Under the pieces are notes generated by a model that made no database searches, had not been told where the DNA came from, and saw nothing but the letters and a program-made list of their open reading frames with translations. This document shows, piece after piece, positions 42,986 to 52,855 of a stretch of 64,000 nucleotides of DNA. The stretch covers positions 3,162,001 through 3,226,000 of the forward strand of contig NZ_JAUSYO010000001.1 of assembly GCF_030816935.1 (NCBI RefSeq), in the 5' to 3' direction. A program made the position numbers and the translations under genes. This stretch comes from Arthrobacter sp. B3I9. Its GTDB lineage: Bacteria > Actinomycetota > Actinomycetes > Actinomycetales > Micrococcaceae. The first letter of the stretch is position 1, and every line of letters starts with the position of its first letter.

Positions 42986-44119
42986 TCAGCGGCGGATGGA
43001 CCAGCGCGTGGCGGACAGGGCCTCTGTTGTCCGGGATGCCGGACCCGTTCCGGTGGCGTTTCCGGTACCGCCGGCGGCACCGCCGGTGCCCTGGCCGGCC
43101 AGGATCAGCCCGGCAGCCAGCTCTGCGATCCCCGATGAGGTCTGGAACCCGTACCCGCCCTGGCCGGCGAGCCAGAAGAATCCGGGGGCTTCGGCGTCGA
43201 ACCCCACGACGGGAACGCCGTCGGCCGCTGCCGTCCGCAATCCCGTCCAGGCCTTGCGGACCCCACGGATGCCCAGCGCGGTGATCCCGTTGAGCCGGGC
43301 GACCAGGGCCTCCACATCGCCCGGGTGCGGCTGCGCGTCCTCGGGTCCGCTCGGCACCGACTCGGACGGCGAGATGAGCACCTGGTCGCCCTCGCGCCGG
43401 AAGTAGAAGCTCTCATCGGCGGCCGCGACCATCGGGCAGGTCTCCGGAAGGGGGCGCTCGACGTCGACGATCGCCGCCGTGCGCCGGTAGGGCTGGAGTC
43501 CGAGCTTCTCCACACCGCTCAGGACCGCGAATTCGTCCGCCCAGGCGCCCGCGGCGTTCACCACGACGGCGGCCTGGAAGCCCTCCTGCCCGGCTCCGAG
43601 TTCCCAGCCGGAGCCGAGGCGCTGGGCGGAGTGGACCCGGGCACCGGTGATGATGTCCACGCCGCCGGCCTCGGCGCGCCGGCGATGGTCCTCGAGCAGC
43701 AGGGGGGCATCGCAGGCGAAGGAACCCGTGTCCAGGCCCGCGGCGGTGAAGGATTCGGGCACCAGGACCGGACAAAGCTCCAGGGCCTCCGCATGGCTGA
43801 TCATGCGCATATGCCCGCTGGCTTCCGCCCGTACGGTGGCGTCGTCCCCGATCAGCAGGAAGCTGCGCGGGCTGAGCACCGGTTCGGCCCTGGCGGCGTC
43901 GTCCGCGGCGATGAGTTCGAGGGTACGGACGGTCAGCTCCTGGACCACGGCGGGGCCGTAGCTGGGGATCAGCTGCCGCGCCGAGCGTGCCGACGTGTGG
44001 TACGCCAGGGTCTGCTCCGCTTCGACAAGAGCCACGGTGCACTTGCCCGCGAGGGTGGACGCAAGGGACAGGCCGGCGATCCCGCCGCCGACGATCACGA
44101 CATCGTAATGGGCTGACAT
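42986..44119 (-). CDS. FAD-dependent amino acid/amine oxidoreductase (DAO family)
   Basis: The 377-residue protein starts with the dinucleotide fold VVIVGGGIAGLSLASTLAG and has the DAO family pattern VVNAAGAWADEFAVL near the middle and AGQGGYGFQTSSGIAELAAG at the C-terminus. Members oxidise sarcosine, glycine, D-amino acids or 2-hydroxyglutarate. The position between kbl and hutI suggests glycine or amino acid catabolism, but the substrate is not readable. Probably co-transcribed with hutI. Confidence 0.88.
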   Translation of the reverse strand: MSAHYDVVIVGGGIAGLSLASTLAGKCTVALVEAEQTLAYHTSARSARQLIPSYGPAVVQELTVRTLELIAADDAARAEPVLSPRSFLLIGDDATVRAEASGHMRMISHAEALELCPVLVPESFTAAGLDTGSFACDAPLLLEDHRRRAEAGGVDIITGARVHSAQRLGSGWELGAGQEGFQAAVVVNAAGAWADEFAVLSGVEKLGLQPYRRTAAIVDVERPLPETCPMVAAADESFYFRREGDQVLISPSESVPSGPEDAQPHPGDVEALVARLNGITALGIRGVRKAWTGLRTAAADGVPVVGFDAEAPGFFWLAGQGGYGFQTSSGIAELAAGLILAGQGTGGAAGGTGNATGTGPASRTTEALSATRWSIRR

Positions 44120-44173
44120 GGTTACATCCTTGCAGATCGCCCGGCACGTCCGTGCCGCGCCTGCCCCGGCCCT

Positions 44174-44225
44174 GCCCGCCGGCTAAGCCCGCCGGGCTAA
44201 AGCCCACCGGGCTAAGCCCGCCGGA
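44174..44225. repeat. 13-15 bp tandem repeat after the kbl stop codon
   Basis: Four units with the core GCCC(G/A)CCGG(G)CTAA start at 44174, 44187, 44202 and 44216. The last ends directly at the kbl stop codon. CTAA gives TTAG on the minus strand. Confidence 0.8.
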
Positions 44226-45446
44226 TCAGGCCGCGCCGGCCGCGGCGACGGCGGCCCGGCTCCGGACAAACGCCTGCACGCAGGCCTCGATGTCTTCAGC
44301 GCTGTGTGCGGCGGAGAGCTGCACCCGGATGCGGGCAGCACCCTTGGGCACGACGGGGTAGCTGAAGGCGGTTACGAAGACTCCGTTGTGCAGCATCTCG
44401 TCCGCCACCTTGGCCGCCATCACGGCGTCACCGAACATGACCGGGACAATAGCGTGCTCCCCCGGGAGCAGCTCGAAGCCTTCCTCCGCCATCCGGTTCC
44501 GGAACAGCCCGGCGTTGGCGAAGAGCTTGCTGCGCAGTTCGCCGGAGTTCTCCACGAGGTCCAGGGCCTGCAAGGTGGCGGCGACAATGGCCGGCGCAAG
44601 CGAGTTGGAGAAGAGGTACGGGCGGGCCTTCTGCCGAAGCATCGCGACGATTTCACCGCGGCCCGAGACGTAGCCGCCCGATGCTCCGCCGAGGGCCTTG
44701 CCGAAGGTCCCGGTATAGATGTCCACCCGGTCCGAGACGCCGGCATGTTCAGGCGTTCCGGCGCCTGTGGCGCCCATGAAGCCCACCGCGTGGGAGTCAT
44801 CCACCATGACCAGGGCGTCGTACTTTTCGGCGAGGTCGCAGATCGCTTCGAGCGGAGCGAGGAAGCCGTCCATGGAGAAGACACCGTCCGTGACGATGAC
44901 CACGCGGCGGGCGGGGTTTTCCTGCGTCGTGGCCTGGACCAGCTTCGCTTCCAGGTCCGCCATGTCCTGGTTGGCGTAGCGGAAGCGCTGGGCCTTGCAG
45001 AGGCGGATGCCGTCGATGATCGAGGCGTGGTTCAGCGCGTCCGAGATCACGGCGTCTTCCGGGCCGAAGAGCGATTCGAACACGCCGCCGTTGGCATCGA
45101 AGCAGCTGGAGAACAGGATGGTGTCCTCGGTGCCGAGGAACCTTGAGACCCGCTCCTCCAATGCCAGGTGCAGGTCCTGGGTGCCGCAGATGAAGCGCAC
45201 GCTGGCCATGCCGAAGCCGCGCTCGTCCATCGCGGCTTTGGCGGCGGCGATGATCTCCGGGTGGTCCGCGAGGCCCAGGTAATTGTTGGCGCAGAAGTTC
45301 AGTACCTCGGCGCTGTTGCCGCCGATCTGTCCGGCCTTGATGCGGTTGGCCTGCGGGGAATCAATGTGCCGCTCGGTCTTGAACAGGCCGGCGCCGCGGA
45401 TCTCGTCCAGTTCGTGCTGCAACTGGTCCTTGATGGCTGAATACAT
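44226..45446 (-). CDS. kbl: Glycine C-acetyltransferase (2-amino-3-ketobutyrate CoA ligase)
   Basis: Kbl splits 2-amino-3-ketobutyrate with CoA into glycine and acetyl-CoA, the second step of threonine breakdown. The 406-residue PLP enzyme has [39 protein letters not shown] and the PLP lysine in [13 protein letters not shown]. It is 52 bp downstream of tdh, so both steps are in one unit. The ATG follows GAGGAG. Confidence 0.97.
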   Translation of the reverse strand: MYSAIKDQLQHELDEIRGAGLFKTERHIDSPQANRIKAGQIGGNSAEVLNFCANNYLGLADHPEIIAAAKAAMDERGFGMASVRFICGTQDLHLALEERVSRFLGTEDTILFSSCFDANGGVFESLFGPEDAVISDALNHASIIDGIRLCKAQRFRYANQDMADLEAKLVQATTQENPARRVVIVTDGVFSMDGFLAPLEAICDLAEKYDALVMVDDSHAVGFMGATGAGTPEHAGVSDRVDIYTGTFGKALGGASGGYVSGRGEIVAMLRQKARPYLFSNSLAPAIVAATLQALDLVENSGELRSKLFANAGLFRNRMAEEGFELLPGEHAIVPVMFGDAVMAAKVADEMLHNGVFVTAFSYPVVPKGAARIRVQLSAAHSAEDIEACVQAFVRSRAAVAAAGAA

Positions 45447-45498
45447 GGGTTGTGCTCCTCAGCTGGGTGTGGTCGGTATGCCGGATAGCGGAACGGGC

Positions 45499-46545
45499 CT
45501 AGAAACCGGTCCAGTCCAGGACGACTTTGCCGCCCACGCCGGCGCGGGCGATCTCGAAGCCTTTTTCCCAGTCCGACGCAGGAAGGGTGTCCGTGACGAC
45601 GGCGGAAATGTTGGCGTGCAGCACGGGGTTGGACGACAGCATGGCGCTCATGGCGTACCAGGTCTCGAACATCTCACGGCCGTAGATGCCCTTCAGCGTC
45701 AGCATATGCGTCACAACCTTGCCCCAGTCGATGTCGATCGACTGGCTGGGCAGTCCCAGCATCGCGATCCGGCCGCCGTGGTTCATGTTGTCGATCATCT
45801 CAGGCAGCGCCGTGGGGTGCCCGGACATTTCCATGCCGATGTCGAACCCCTCGCGCATGCCGAGTTCACGCTGGGCGTCCTTGACGCGCGTGGTGGACAC
45901 GTCGATGGCGAGGTCGACGCCGAGGGTGCGGGCCAGTTCCAGCCGCGGGGCGGAGACGTCGGTGATGGCGATCTTGCGCGCGCCGGCGTGCCGGGCAACG
46001 GCGATGGCCATCAGCCCGATGGGCCCGGCGCCGGTGATCAGCACGTCCTCGCCGACCAGCGGGAAACTGAGGGCGGTGTGGACGGCGTTGCCGAAGGGAT
46101 CGAAGATGGCACCGAGTTCCGGGGTCACCGAGGGATCGTGGTGGACCCAGACGTTGGTCTCGGGGATCACGACGTACTCCGCGAAGGCGCCGTCGCGCTG
46201 GACGCCGACGCTGACGGTGTGGATGCACATCTGCTTGCGGCCCGCACGGCAGTTGCGGCAGATGCCGCAGACGATGTGGCCTTCACCGGAAACCCGGTCC
46301 CCCACCTTGACGTCCAGCACGTCCTCGCCGACCTCCACCACCTCGCCGTAGAACTCGTGGCCGGCGATCAGCGGCGCGTTGATGATGCCCTGCGCCCAGG
46401 CGTCCCAGGACTGGATATGCAGGTCCGTGCCGCAGATGCCCGTGGTGATCACACGGATCTTGACCTCGTCCGGGCCGGCTTCAGGCTCCGGCCGGTCCGT
46501 CAGCTCGAATCCTGCGTGGGCGCCGGCCTTGTAGAGAGCCTTCAT
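45499..46545 (-). CDS. tdh: L-threonine 3-dehydrogenase
   Basis: Tdh oxidises threonine to 2-amino-3-ketobutyrate with NAD+. The 348-residue zinc enzyme has the catalytic zinc residues in CGTDLH and AGHEFYGEV, the structural zinc cysteines in [16 protein letters not shown] and a Rossmann motif in GAGPIGLMA. It is the first gene of tdh-kbl and divergent from a LysR gene that may control it. Confidence 0.97.
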   Translation of the reverse strand: MKALYKAGAHAGFELTDRPEPEAGPDEVKIRVITTGICGTDLHIQSWDAWAQGIINAPLIAGHEFYGEVVEVGEDVLDVKVGDRVSGEGHIVCGICRNCRAGRKQMCIHTVSVGVQRDGAFAEYVVIPETNVWVHHDPSVTPELGAIFDPFGNAVHTALSFPLVGEDVLITGAGPIGLMAIAVARHAGARKIAITDVSAPRLELARTLGVDLAIDVSTTRVKDAQRELGMREGFDIGMEMSGHPTALPEMIDNMNHGGRIAMLGLPSQSIDIDWGKVVTHMLTLKGIYGREMFETWYAMSAMLSSNPVLHANISAVVTDTLPASDWEKGFEIARAGVGGKVVLDWTGF

Positions 46546-46705
46546 TGCGTTCCTAACTGTGCTTGGTTACACCGTCCGCGCCAGGGGCTCAAGGACAGCC
46601 CGGTGTGGGACAACTCACCCCCATTAGAGCCGGAATAAAGCGTTAGCACAACCGGATTTCTCTCAATCCACGATTTAGCATTTGCTTGTGAATACAATGG
46701 GCGGC

Positions 46706-47611
46706 ATGGAAATCCACCAGCTTGAAATGCTCCGCGAACTGGGGGCTCTGGGCAGTGTCAAGGCCGTGGCCGAGACGCTGCTCGTGACGCCCTCTGCGGT
46801 GTCCCAGCAGCTCGCGGCCCTGCAGAAAACGGTGGACGTTCCGCTGACCCGGAAGGAGGGCCGCAACCTGGTCCTCACCGAGGCCGGGCAGGTGCTCGCC
46901 GACGCCGGGGCCGCCGTCGTCAGCGCGATGGCTGACGCCCGGACGGCGATCGGCGCCTACCACGGCTCCCCCGATGCGCCGGTGACCCTCAGCGGTTTCC
47001 ACAGTGCCGGGCAGGCGCTGTTCGCCCCGCTCGCCCGGCTGCTGGCAGCCCCCGGGCAGCCGAGGATCCTGCTCTCCGACGAGGACGTGGCCCAGCAGGA
47101 CTTCCCCGCGCTGACGGCCCGCTACGACCTTGTCCTCGCGCACCGGATGGACCACAGCCCGCGCTGGCCCGCGGAGCGCGTCGCGGTGATCCCGCTGGCG
47201 CATGAACCGCTGGATGTGGCGCTGCCTGCCGGCCACCCGCTGGCCGGGCAGCGGGCGCTGACGGCAGACGACGTCGTCGGCGAACCCTGGGTGACCAGCC
47301 ACGCCGGCTACTCCCCCGCGGACGTGCTGTCCGCGGTCGCAGCCGTCTCCAGCCGCGAACTGAACATTGTCCACCGGATCAACGACTACTCCACGGTGGC
47401 CCGGCTGGTGGCGACGGGCAACGTGATCGGCCTCCTGCCGCGGCATACGGCGCGGCCCGTGCTGGGCCCGGAGATCGTGCTGCGCCCGCTCAAGGGCATC
47501 AGCACCCGGCGCCGGATCGACATCCTGGCCCGCCCGGAGAACCTTAAACGCAGATCGGTCATGATGGTCTGCGAAGCACTGCAGAGCATCATGACCGATC
47601 TGGTCACCTGA
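46706..47611 (+). CDS. LysR-family transcriptional regulator
   Basis: The 301-residue protein has an N-terminal helix-turn-helix (about residues 16-60: GSVKAVAETLLVTPSAVSQQ, then LAALQKTVDVPLTRK) and a substrate-binding domain. It is divergent from tdh-kbl over a 160-bp AT-richer gap, so control of threonine breakdown is likely but unproven. I chose ATG 46706 because it directly opens the HTH domain; ATG 46697 is equally possible. It ends 9 bp from the convergent gatB stop. Confidence 0.88.
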   Translation: MEIHQLEMLRELGALGSVKAVAETLLVTPSAVSQQLAALQKTVDVPLTRKEGRNLVLTEAGQVLADAGAAVVSAMADARTAIGAYHGSPDAPVTLSGFHSAGQALFAPLARLLAAPGQPRILLSDEDVAQQDFPALTARYDLVLAHRMDHSPRWPAERVAVIPLAHEPLDVALPAGHPLAGQRALTADDVVGEPWVTSHAGYSPADVLSAVAAVSSRELNIVHRINDYSTVARLVATGNVIGLLPRHTARPVLGPEIVLRPLKGISTRRRIDILARPENLKRRSVMMVCEALQSIMTDLVT

Positions 47612-47620
47612 GGGGCGGAG

Positions 47621-49126
47621 TCAGCCTTCGACGCCGAGCCGCTCCAGGATCAGCTCGCGCACGCGGGCGGCGTCCGCCTGCCCGCGGGTGGCCTTCATGA
47701 CGCCGCCGACAATGGCACCGATCGCCTGGATCTTGCCGCCGCGGATCTTGTCCGCGACGCCGGGCTGCGCGGCGAGGGCAGCATCGATGGCTTCCAGCAG
47801 GGGTCCGTCGTCGGAGACCACGGCCAGGCCGCGCTTTTCGACGATTTCCGCCGGGGTGCCCTCGCCGGCGAGCACGCCGTCGAGCACCTCGGTGGCCATC
47901 TTGTTGTTGATCTTGCCGTCCTCGACCATCTTGTTCAGCTCCACGATGGTGGCCGGTGCGACGCCCAGCTGGCCGGGATCGACGTCCGCGTTCTTGGCGC
48001 GTCCGACAATCTCGCCCATCCACCATTTGCGGGCCACCGTGGGGGTGGCACCGGCGGCGATGGTTTCCTCGATCTCATCCATCACGCCGGCGTTGACGAC
48101 GTCGCGGAATTCGAGCTCGGAGTAGCCCCAGGCGGCCTGCAGGCGCTTGCGGCGCGCGGCCGGCGGTTCGGGCAGGGTGGCCCGGAGTTCCTCGACCCAC
48201 TCACGGGACGCGACGATCGGGACCAGGTCCGGTTCCGGGAAGTAGCGGTAGTCGTCCGCGTCGGACTTGGCCCGGCCCGACGTCGTGGTCCGCGTGTCCT
48301 CGTGCCAGTGGCGGGTTTCCTGGGTGACCGGCTCGCCGGAGTCCAGCACGGCGGCGTGCCGCTGGATCTCGTAGCGGACAGCGTGTTCGACGGCGCGCAA
48401 GGAGTTGACGTTCTTCGTCTCAGAGCGGATGCCGAAGCGTTCGCGGCCGTGCGGGCGGAGCGAGACGTTCGCGTCGCAGCGGACGTTACCGCGTTCCATC
48501 CGGGCGTCCGAGACGCCAAGGTTCTTGACGATTTCGCGCACCGCGGCGACGTACGCCTTGGCCAGTTCCGGGGCACGGCTGCCGGCGCCCTCGATCGGCT
48601 TGGTGACGATTTCGACCAGGGGCACGCCGGAGCGGTTGTAGTCCACGAGCGAGTAGTCCGCGCCTTGGATGCGGCCGGTGGCGCCGCCCATGTGGGTCAG
48701 CTTGCCGGCATCCTCCTCCATGTGGGCGCGTTCGATCTCGACGCGGAAGACGGTGCCGTCGGAGAGCTCGATGTCCAGGTAACCGTCGTACGCGATCGGT
48801 TCGTCATATTGGGAGGTCTGGAAGTTCTTCGGGGTGTCCGGGTAGAAATAGTTCTTCCGGGCGAAGCGGCAGTTCTCGGCGATCTTGCAGTTGAGCGCCA
48901 GGCCGATCTTGATGGAGGACTCGATCGCGGTCCGGTTGACCACGGGCAGCACGCCGGGCATGCCGAGGTCCACCTCGTTGACGTTGGTGTTGGGCTCGTC
49001 GCCGAAGACGTTGGGCGCGGAGGAGAACATCTTGGTCTTGGTGTTGAGCTCCACGTGGACCTCGAAGCCAAGAACGGGATCGTACTTCTCCATGGCCTCT
49101 TCGAAGCTCAGGGTTGCGTCAGTCAT
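47621..49126 (-). CDS. gatB: Asp/Glu-tRNA amidotransferase subunit B
   Basis: GatB phosphorylates and amidates Glu-tRNA-Gln or Asp-tRNA-Asn, using ammonia from GatA. The 501-residue protein has the GatB start [17 protein letters not shown], the central [11 protein letters not shown], and the C-terminal YqeY-like tRNA-binding part ([14 protein letters not shown]). Its ATG overlaps the gatA stop by one base (TAATG). Confidence 0.98.
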   Translation of the reverse strand: MTDATLSFEEAMEKYDPVLGFEVHVELNTKTKMFSSAPNVFGDEPNTNVNEVDLGMPGVLPVVNRTAIESSIKIGLALNCKIAENCRFARKNYFYPDTPKNFQTSQYDEPIAYDGYLDIELSDGTVFRVEIERAHMEEDAGKLTHMGGATGRIQGADYSLVDYNRSGVPLVEIVTKPIEGAGSRAPELAKAYVAAVREIVKNLGVSDARMERGNVRCDANVSLRPHGRERFGIRSETKNVNSLRAVEHAVRYEIQRHAAVLDSGEPVTQETRHWHEDTRTTTSGRAKSDADDYRYFPEPDLVPIVASREWVEELRATLPEPPAARRKRLQAAWGYSELEFRDVVNAGVMDEIEETIAAGATPTVARKWWMGEIVGRAKNADVDPGQLGVAPATIVELNKMVEDGKINNKMATEVLDGVLAGEGTPAEIVEKRGLAVVSDDGPLLEAIDAALAAQPGVADKIRGGKIQAIGAIVGGVMKATRGQADAARVRELILERLGVEG

Positions 49127-50697
49127 TAGTGGGAACCTCCGTGGCTTGCAACGGCGTCATCGGTCAGGGAAGGGGCCGTCAGTGAGGGAGCACGATCCAG
49201 GAGCGGACCGCCCCACTGCGCCTCGAGCAGGGACTCGAGCACAGCACCGACGCGGTACAGCCGGGCATCCTGGCGGGCCGGAGCCAGCAGCTGGATGCCG
49301 ACGGGCAGGCCGTCCTCGTCGGCGAGGCCGCCGGGCAGGGACAGCCCGGGCACGCCTGCCATGTTGGCGGGGATGGTGGCGACGTCGTTGAGGTACATGG
49401 CCAGCGGGTCGTCGAGCTTCTCGCCGAGCTTGAAGGCCGTGGTGGGGGCAGTCGGGGAGATCAGGACGTCCGCTTTCGCGAACGCGGCGTCGAAGTCGCG
49501 CTGGATCAGCGTGCGCACCTTCTGGGCCGAGCCGTAGTAGGCGTCGTAGTAGCCGGCGCTCAGGGCGTAGGTGCCCAGGATGATGCGGCGCTTGACCTCG
49601 TCGCCGAAGCCGGCGGCCCGGGTGGCACCCATGACGCGTTCGATCGTCATCGGACCCTCTTCGGGCAGGACCCGCAGGCCGTACCGGACGCCGTCGAACT
49701 TGGCGAGGTTGGAGGACGCCTCGGAGGGCATGACCAGGTAGTAGGCACCCAGCGCGTACTTGAAGTTGGGGCAGGAAACCTCGACGATCTCGGCGCCCGC
49801 GGCCTTGAGCAGCTCAAGGGATTCGTTGAAGCGGTTCTCGACGCCGGCCTGGTAGCCCTCGCCGTGGAGCTCCTTGATGATGCCGATCTTCATGCCGTCC
49901 ACGTTGCCGGTCCGGGCGGCGGCCACAAGGTCGTCCAGCGGGTCCGGCAGCGAGGTTGAATCGTGCGGGTCGTGGCCGCCGATGACCTGGTGCAGCAGGG
50001 CCGAGTCAAGCACCGTGCGGGAGACCGGGCCGATCTGGTCGAGCGAGGAGGCCATCGCAATCGCGCCGTAGCGGGAGACGCCGCCGTAGGTGGGCTTGAC
50101 GCCGACGGTGCCGGTGACGGCGCCGGGCTGGCGGATGGAACCGCCGGTGTCGGTGCCGAGGGCCAGCGGCGCCTCGAAGGCGGCGACGGCGGCTGCGGAG
50201 CCGCCGCCGGAGCCGCCGGGGATGCGGTCCAGGTCCCAGGGGTTGTGGGTGGGGCCGAAGGCGGAGTGCTCGGTGGAGGAGCCCATCGCGAATTCGTCCA
50301 GGTTGGTCTTGCCCAGGATCGGCATCCGTGCGGCGCGCAGGCGCTTAACCACCGTGGCGTCGTAGGGGCTGTGCCAGCCCTCGAGGATCTTCGAACCGGC
50401 CGTGGTGGGCTGGCCGACGGTCACGATCAGGTCCTTGACGGCAATCGGCACCCCGGCGAGGGCGTGCAGTTCCTCGGCGGCAGCACCGCCGGCGGCGCGG
50501 ATGGCGTCAACCTCGGCGGCGACGGCCAGCGCCTCGTCGGTGTTGACGTGCAGGAAGGCATGGACCTGGCCGTCGACGGCGGCAATGCGGTCCAGGTGGG
50601 CCTGGGTGACCTCGACGGCGGACACTTCGCGGGCAGCGAGCTTGTCTGCGAGCGCGGCGGCGGAGGAGCGGATCAGTTCGGAGTTCGTTTCAGTCAT
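49126..50697 (-). CDS. gatA: Asp/Glu-tRNA amidotransferase subunit A
   Basis: GatA is the glutaminase that supplies ammonia. The 523-residue amidase-signature protein has the Lys in IAVKDLIVT, the Gly/Ser loop [11 protein letters not shown] and the nucleophile region [11 protein letters not shown], giving the Ser-cisSer-Lys triad. I chose ATG 50697, 4 nt after the gatC stop codon; the longer frame is gatC shadow. Confidence 0.98.
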   Translation of the reverse strand: MTETNSELIRSSAAALADKLAAREVSAVEVTQAHLDRIAAVDGQVHAFLHVNTDEALAVAAEVDAIRAAGGAAAEELHALAGVPIAVKDLIVTVGQPTTAGSKILEGWHSPYDATVVKRLRAARMPILGKTNLDEFAMGSSTEHSAFGPTHNPWDLDRIPGGSGGGSAAAVAAFEAPLALGTDTGGSIRQPGAVTGTVGVKPTYGGVSRYGAIAMASSLDQIGPVSRTVLDSALLHQVIGGHDPHDSTSLPDPLDDLVAAARTGNVDGMKIGIIKELHGEGYQAGVENRFNESLELLKAAGAEIVEVSCPNFKYALGAYYLVMPSEASSNLAKFDGVRYGLRVLPEEGPMTIERVMGATRAAGFGDEVKRRIILGTYALSAGYYDAYYGSAQKVRTLIQRDFDAAFAKADVLISPTAPTTAFKLGEKLDDPLAMYLNDVATIPANMAGVPGLSLPGGLADEDGLPVGIQLLAPARQDARLYRVGAVLESLLEAQWGGPLLDRAPSLTAPSLTDDAVASHGGSH

Positions 50698-50701
50698 GTT
50701 C

Positions 50702-50998
50702 TTAGTCCTCGTCCAGGATTGCCGGGACCTTGAAGCGGCCTTCGTGTGCATCGGGAGCGCCGGAGAGCGCCTGTTCGGCCGTGAAGGTGTGGCCCACGAC
50801 GTCGTCGCGGAACACATTGGTCAGCGGAATCGGGTGGGACGTGGCCGGGACGTCAACACCGGCGGCCTCACTGACGGACTTCACCGAATCGACGATGACG
50901 GCGAGTTCGCCGGCCATCCTGTCCAGCTCTTCGGCACTCATCTCGATGTGCGCGAGTTGCGCGAGATGCGCGACGTCGTCGCGGTTGATCGCAGCCAT
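50702..50998 (-). CDS. gatC: Asp/Glu-tRNA amidotransferase subunit C
   Basis: GatC clamps GatA and GatB together. The 98-residue protein has the family start [20 protein letters not shown] and [11 protein letters not shown] chose ATG 50998, which has GCAGGGGA upstream, over an extension of five codons. It opens the gatC-gatA-gatB operon. Confidence 0.96.
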   Translation of the reverse strand: MAAINRDDVAHLAQLAHIEMSAEELDRMAGELAVIVDSVKSVSEAAGVDVPATSHPIPLTNVFRDDVVGHTFTAEQALSGAPDAHEGRFKVPAILDED

Positions 50999-51167
50999 GG
51001 ATCTCCCCTGCAAGGTTCGGATTATTTTCCGTCCCAGTCTACGTGGGTTGAACTGTTGTTACTGTCCGGCGCCGGGCCGGACGATCCTCCGCGTGCTCGC
51101 TCGTTCCTCGCTTAGACGCACGCTTCCGGATGTCCGTCCCGTCACCGTCGCGCCTCCCTCACGCAAA

Positions 51168-51211
51168 CGAGACTGCAGGGTGCGGAAAATCTTCCGCACC
51201 CTGCAGTCTCG
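51168..51211 (-). terminator. 20-bp perfect hairpin after the citrate transporter
   Basis: Arms 51168-51187 and 51192-51211 (CGAGACTGCAGGGTGCGGAA and complement) enclose a 4-nt loop. On the minus strand TTTGCG follows. It lies 18 bp after the CitMHS stop and also shields gatC. Confidence 0.85.
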
Positions 51212-51229
51212 TAGTTATTCGCGGGGTGG

Positions 51230-52699
51230 TTAGCCGATGCCGATGGCTCCGGTCAGGACTCCTACGGCCAGCATGACCAGGGAGATGACGCCGGTGCGCC
51301 AGAGGACCTTCTTGTGGTGGTCGCCGAGGTCCACGTTGGCGAGGGAGACCAGGAGCAGGATGGCCGGAACCAGCGGGCTCTGCAGGTGGAATGGCTGTCC
51401 GGTGATGGAAGCCCGGGCCATGTCGGCGGCGCTGACGCCGTAGTGGGCAGCCGTTTCGCTGAGGACCGGCAGGACGCCGAAGTAGAAGGCGTCGTTGCTC
51501 ATGAAGAACGTCATCGGGATGCTCAGGACGCCGGTGATGATGGCCATGAACGGGCCCATGTCAGCGGGGATGATCTGGACGAGCCATTCCGACATTGCCT
51601 TGACCATGCCCGTGCCGTTGAGGACACCGGTGAGGACGGCGGCGGCCATCACCATGCTGACGACGGCGACGATGGACGGTGCGTGGGCGATCAGCTGGGC
51701 ACCCTGCTCCTTGACCTTGGGGAAGTTGACCAGCAGGGCGATGGCGGAACCGACCATGAAGACGAACGGGAGCGGAATGATGTTGGCAACGAGCGTTCCC
51801 ATGACGGCAACCGTCAGGCCGAGGTTGAACCAGAACAGCTTGGGACGAAGGGTCTTGCGGTTGGGGTCCAGCGCAGTGTCCGCCATGGCCGTGTCGTGGT
51901 CATCGACGAGGACTTCAGTGCGTTCCAGGACTGCAACGGAGCCGCCGCCCGTGGGGAGTCCGGCCGGAGGAGTGGAACCCTTGCCTCCGGAAGCGCGGCG
52001 GCCGGTGCCGCCGGTGGGCGCTGATCCGCCGTCGAACGTGCCGCCCTCGAAGGTGCCGCCGTCGCCCCAGATTTCCGGTGCGACGGTGCGGAGGCGGTTG
52101 CGTTCCTGCAGGCCGAGCAGCCAGGAGAAGACCAGCACGACGACGAGCCCTGCGATGAGGGACGGGACCATCGGAACGAAGACATCGTTGACGTCGAGCT
52201 TCAGCGCGGTTGCCGCACGTGCTGTGGGGCCGCCCCACGGGAGAATGTTCATGGTGCCGTTGGCGAGGCCCGCCACGCAGGTCAGGACTACGGGGCTCAT
52301 CTTGAGGCGCAGGTATACCGGCAGCATGGCCGCGGTGGTGAGGATGAAGGTGGTGGAGCCGTCGCCGTCCAGGGAGACCGCCGCTGCGAGGATCGCCGTG
52401 CCGACGACTACCTTGGCGGGGTCATTGCCGAGCTTGCGCAGGATGAAACGGACCAGGGGGTCGAAGAGCCCGACGTCGATCATCAGGCCGAAGTAGATGA
52501 TGGCGAACATCAGCAGGGCTGCCGTGGACGTCATCGACTTCATGGAGTCCATGACCATGGGTCCGATGCCGAGACCAGCACCGGCGAAAAGCCCGAAAAT
52601 TGTGGGGACGATGATCAGCGCCAGCACTGGCGTCAACTTCTTCGTCATGATCAGCACCATGAATACCGCGATCATGGCGAATCCTAGTAATACCAGCAC
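51230..52699 (-). CDS. CitMHS-family citrate-metal:proton symporter
   Basis: The 489-residue, about 12-helix carrier takes up citrate complexed with Mg2+ or Ca2+ (CitM/CitH family). Family features are LVLLGFAMIAVFMVLIMTKK at the start, SLDGDGSTTFILTTAAMLPV and NILPWGGPTARAA. A hydrophilic loop of about 80 residues rich in Gly/Thr (about residues 215-280) splits the two halves. The GTG start follows AGGAG. It is divergent from the CitA/CitB-type sensor pair, which probably induces it. Confidence 0.94.
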   Translation of the reverse strand: MLVLLGFAMIAVFMVLIMTKKLTPVLALIIVPTIFGLFAGAGLGIGPMVMDSMKSMTSTAALLMFAIIYFGLMIDVGLFDPLVRFILRKLGNDPAKVVVGTAILAAAVSLDGDGSTTFILTTAAMLPVYLRLKMSPVVLTCVAGLANGTMNILPWGGPTARAATALKLDVNDVFVPMVPSLIAGLVVVLVFSWLLGLQERNRLRTVAPEIWGDGGTFEGGTFDGGSAPTGGTGRRASGGKGSTPPAGLPTGGGSVAVLERTEVLVDDHDTAMADTALDPNRKTLRPKLFWFNLGLTVAVMGTLVANIIPLPFVFMVGSAIALLVNFPKVKEQGAQLIAHAPSIVAVVSMVMAAAVLTGVLNGTGMVKAMSEWLVQIIPADMGPFMAIITGVLSIPMTFFMSNDAFYFGVLPVLSETAAHYGVSAADMARASITGQPFHLQSPLVPAILLLVSLANVDLGDHHKKVLWRTGVISLVMLAVGVLTGAIGIG

Positions 52700-52787
52700 G
52701 GCCGGCTCCTTATTGTGTTTGGCACCACCCCGGTGTGATGCGTACTACAGACGTTAGAGTGGCCCCGGTCACGGCAGTGCCTTTGGC

Positions 52788-52830
52788 TCAATTGATTGGC
52801 ATACTGCTTATTGGGAGCATTCTGCTCATT
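52788..52830. promoter_or_regulatory. AT-rich direct repeats between citrate carrier and sensor gene
   Basis: The divergent gap has TCAATTGA (52788-52795) and two direct repeats, TACTGCTTATT (52802) and TTCTGCTCATT (52820), spaced 18 bp apart. This AT-rich spot in a GC-rich genome is a candidate site for the CitB-type regulator. Confidence 0.45.
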
Positions 52831-52855
52831 TAGCTCACACCCAAGGAGGACCGCC

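Noticed and set aside
51050..51165. Small gene between gatC and the citrate transporter
   Set aside because: No open frame with a ribosome site or plausible product; the stretch holds leader DNA and the hairpin.
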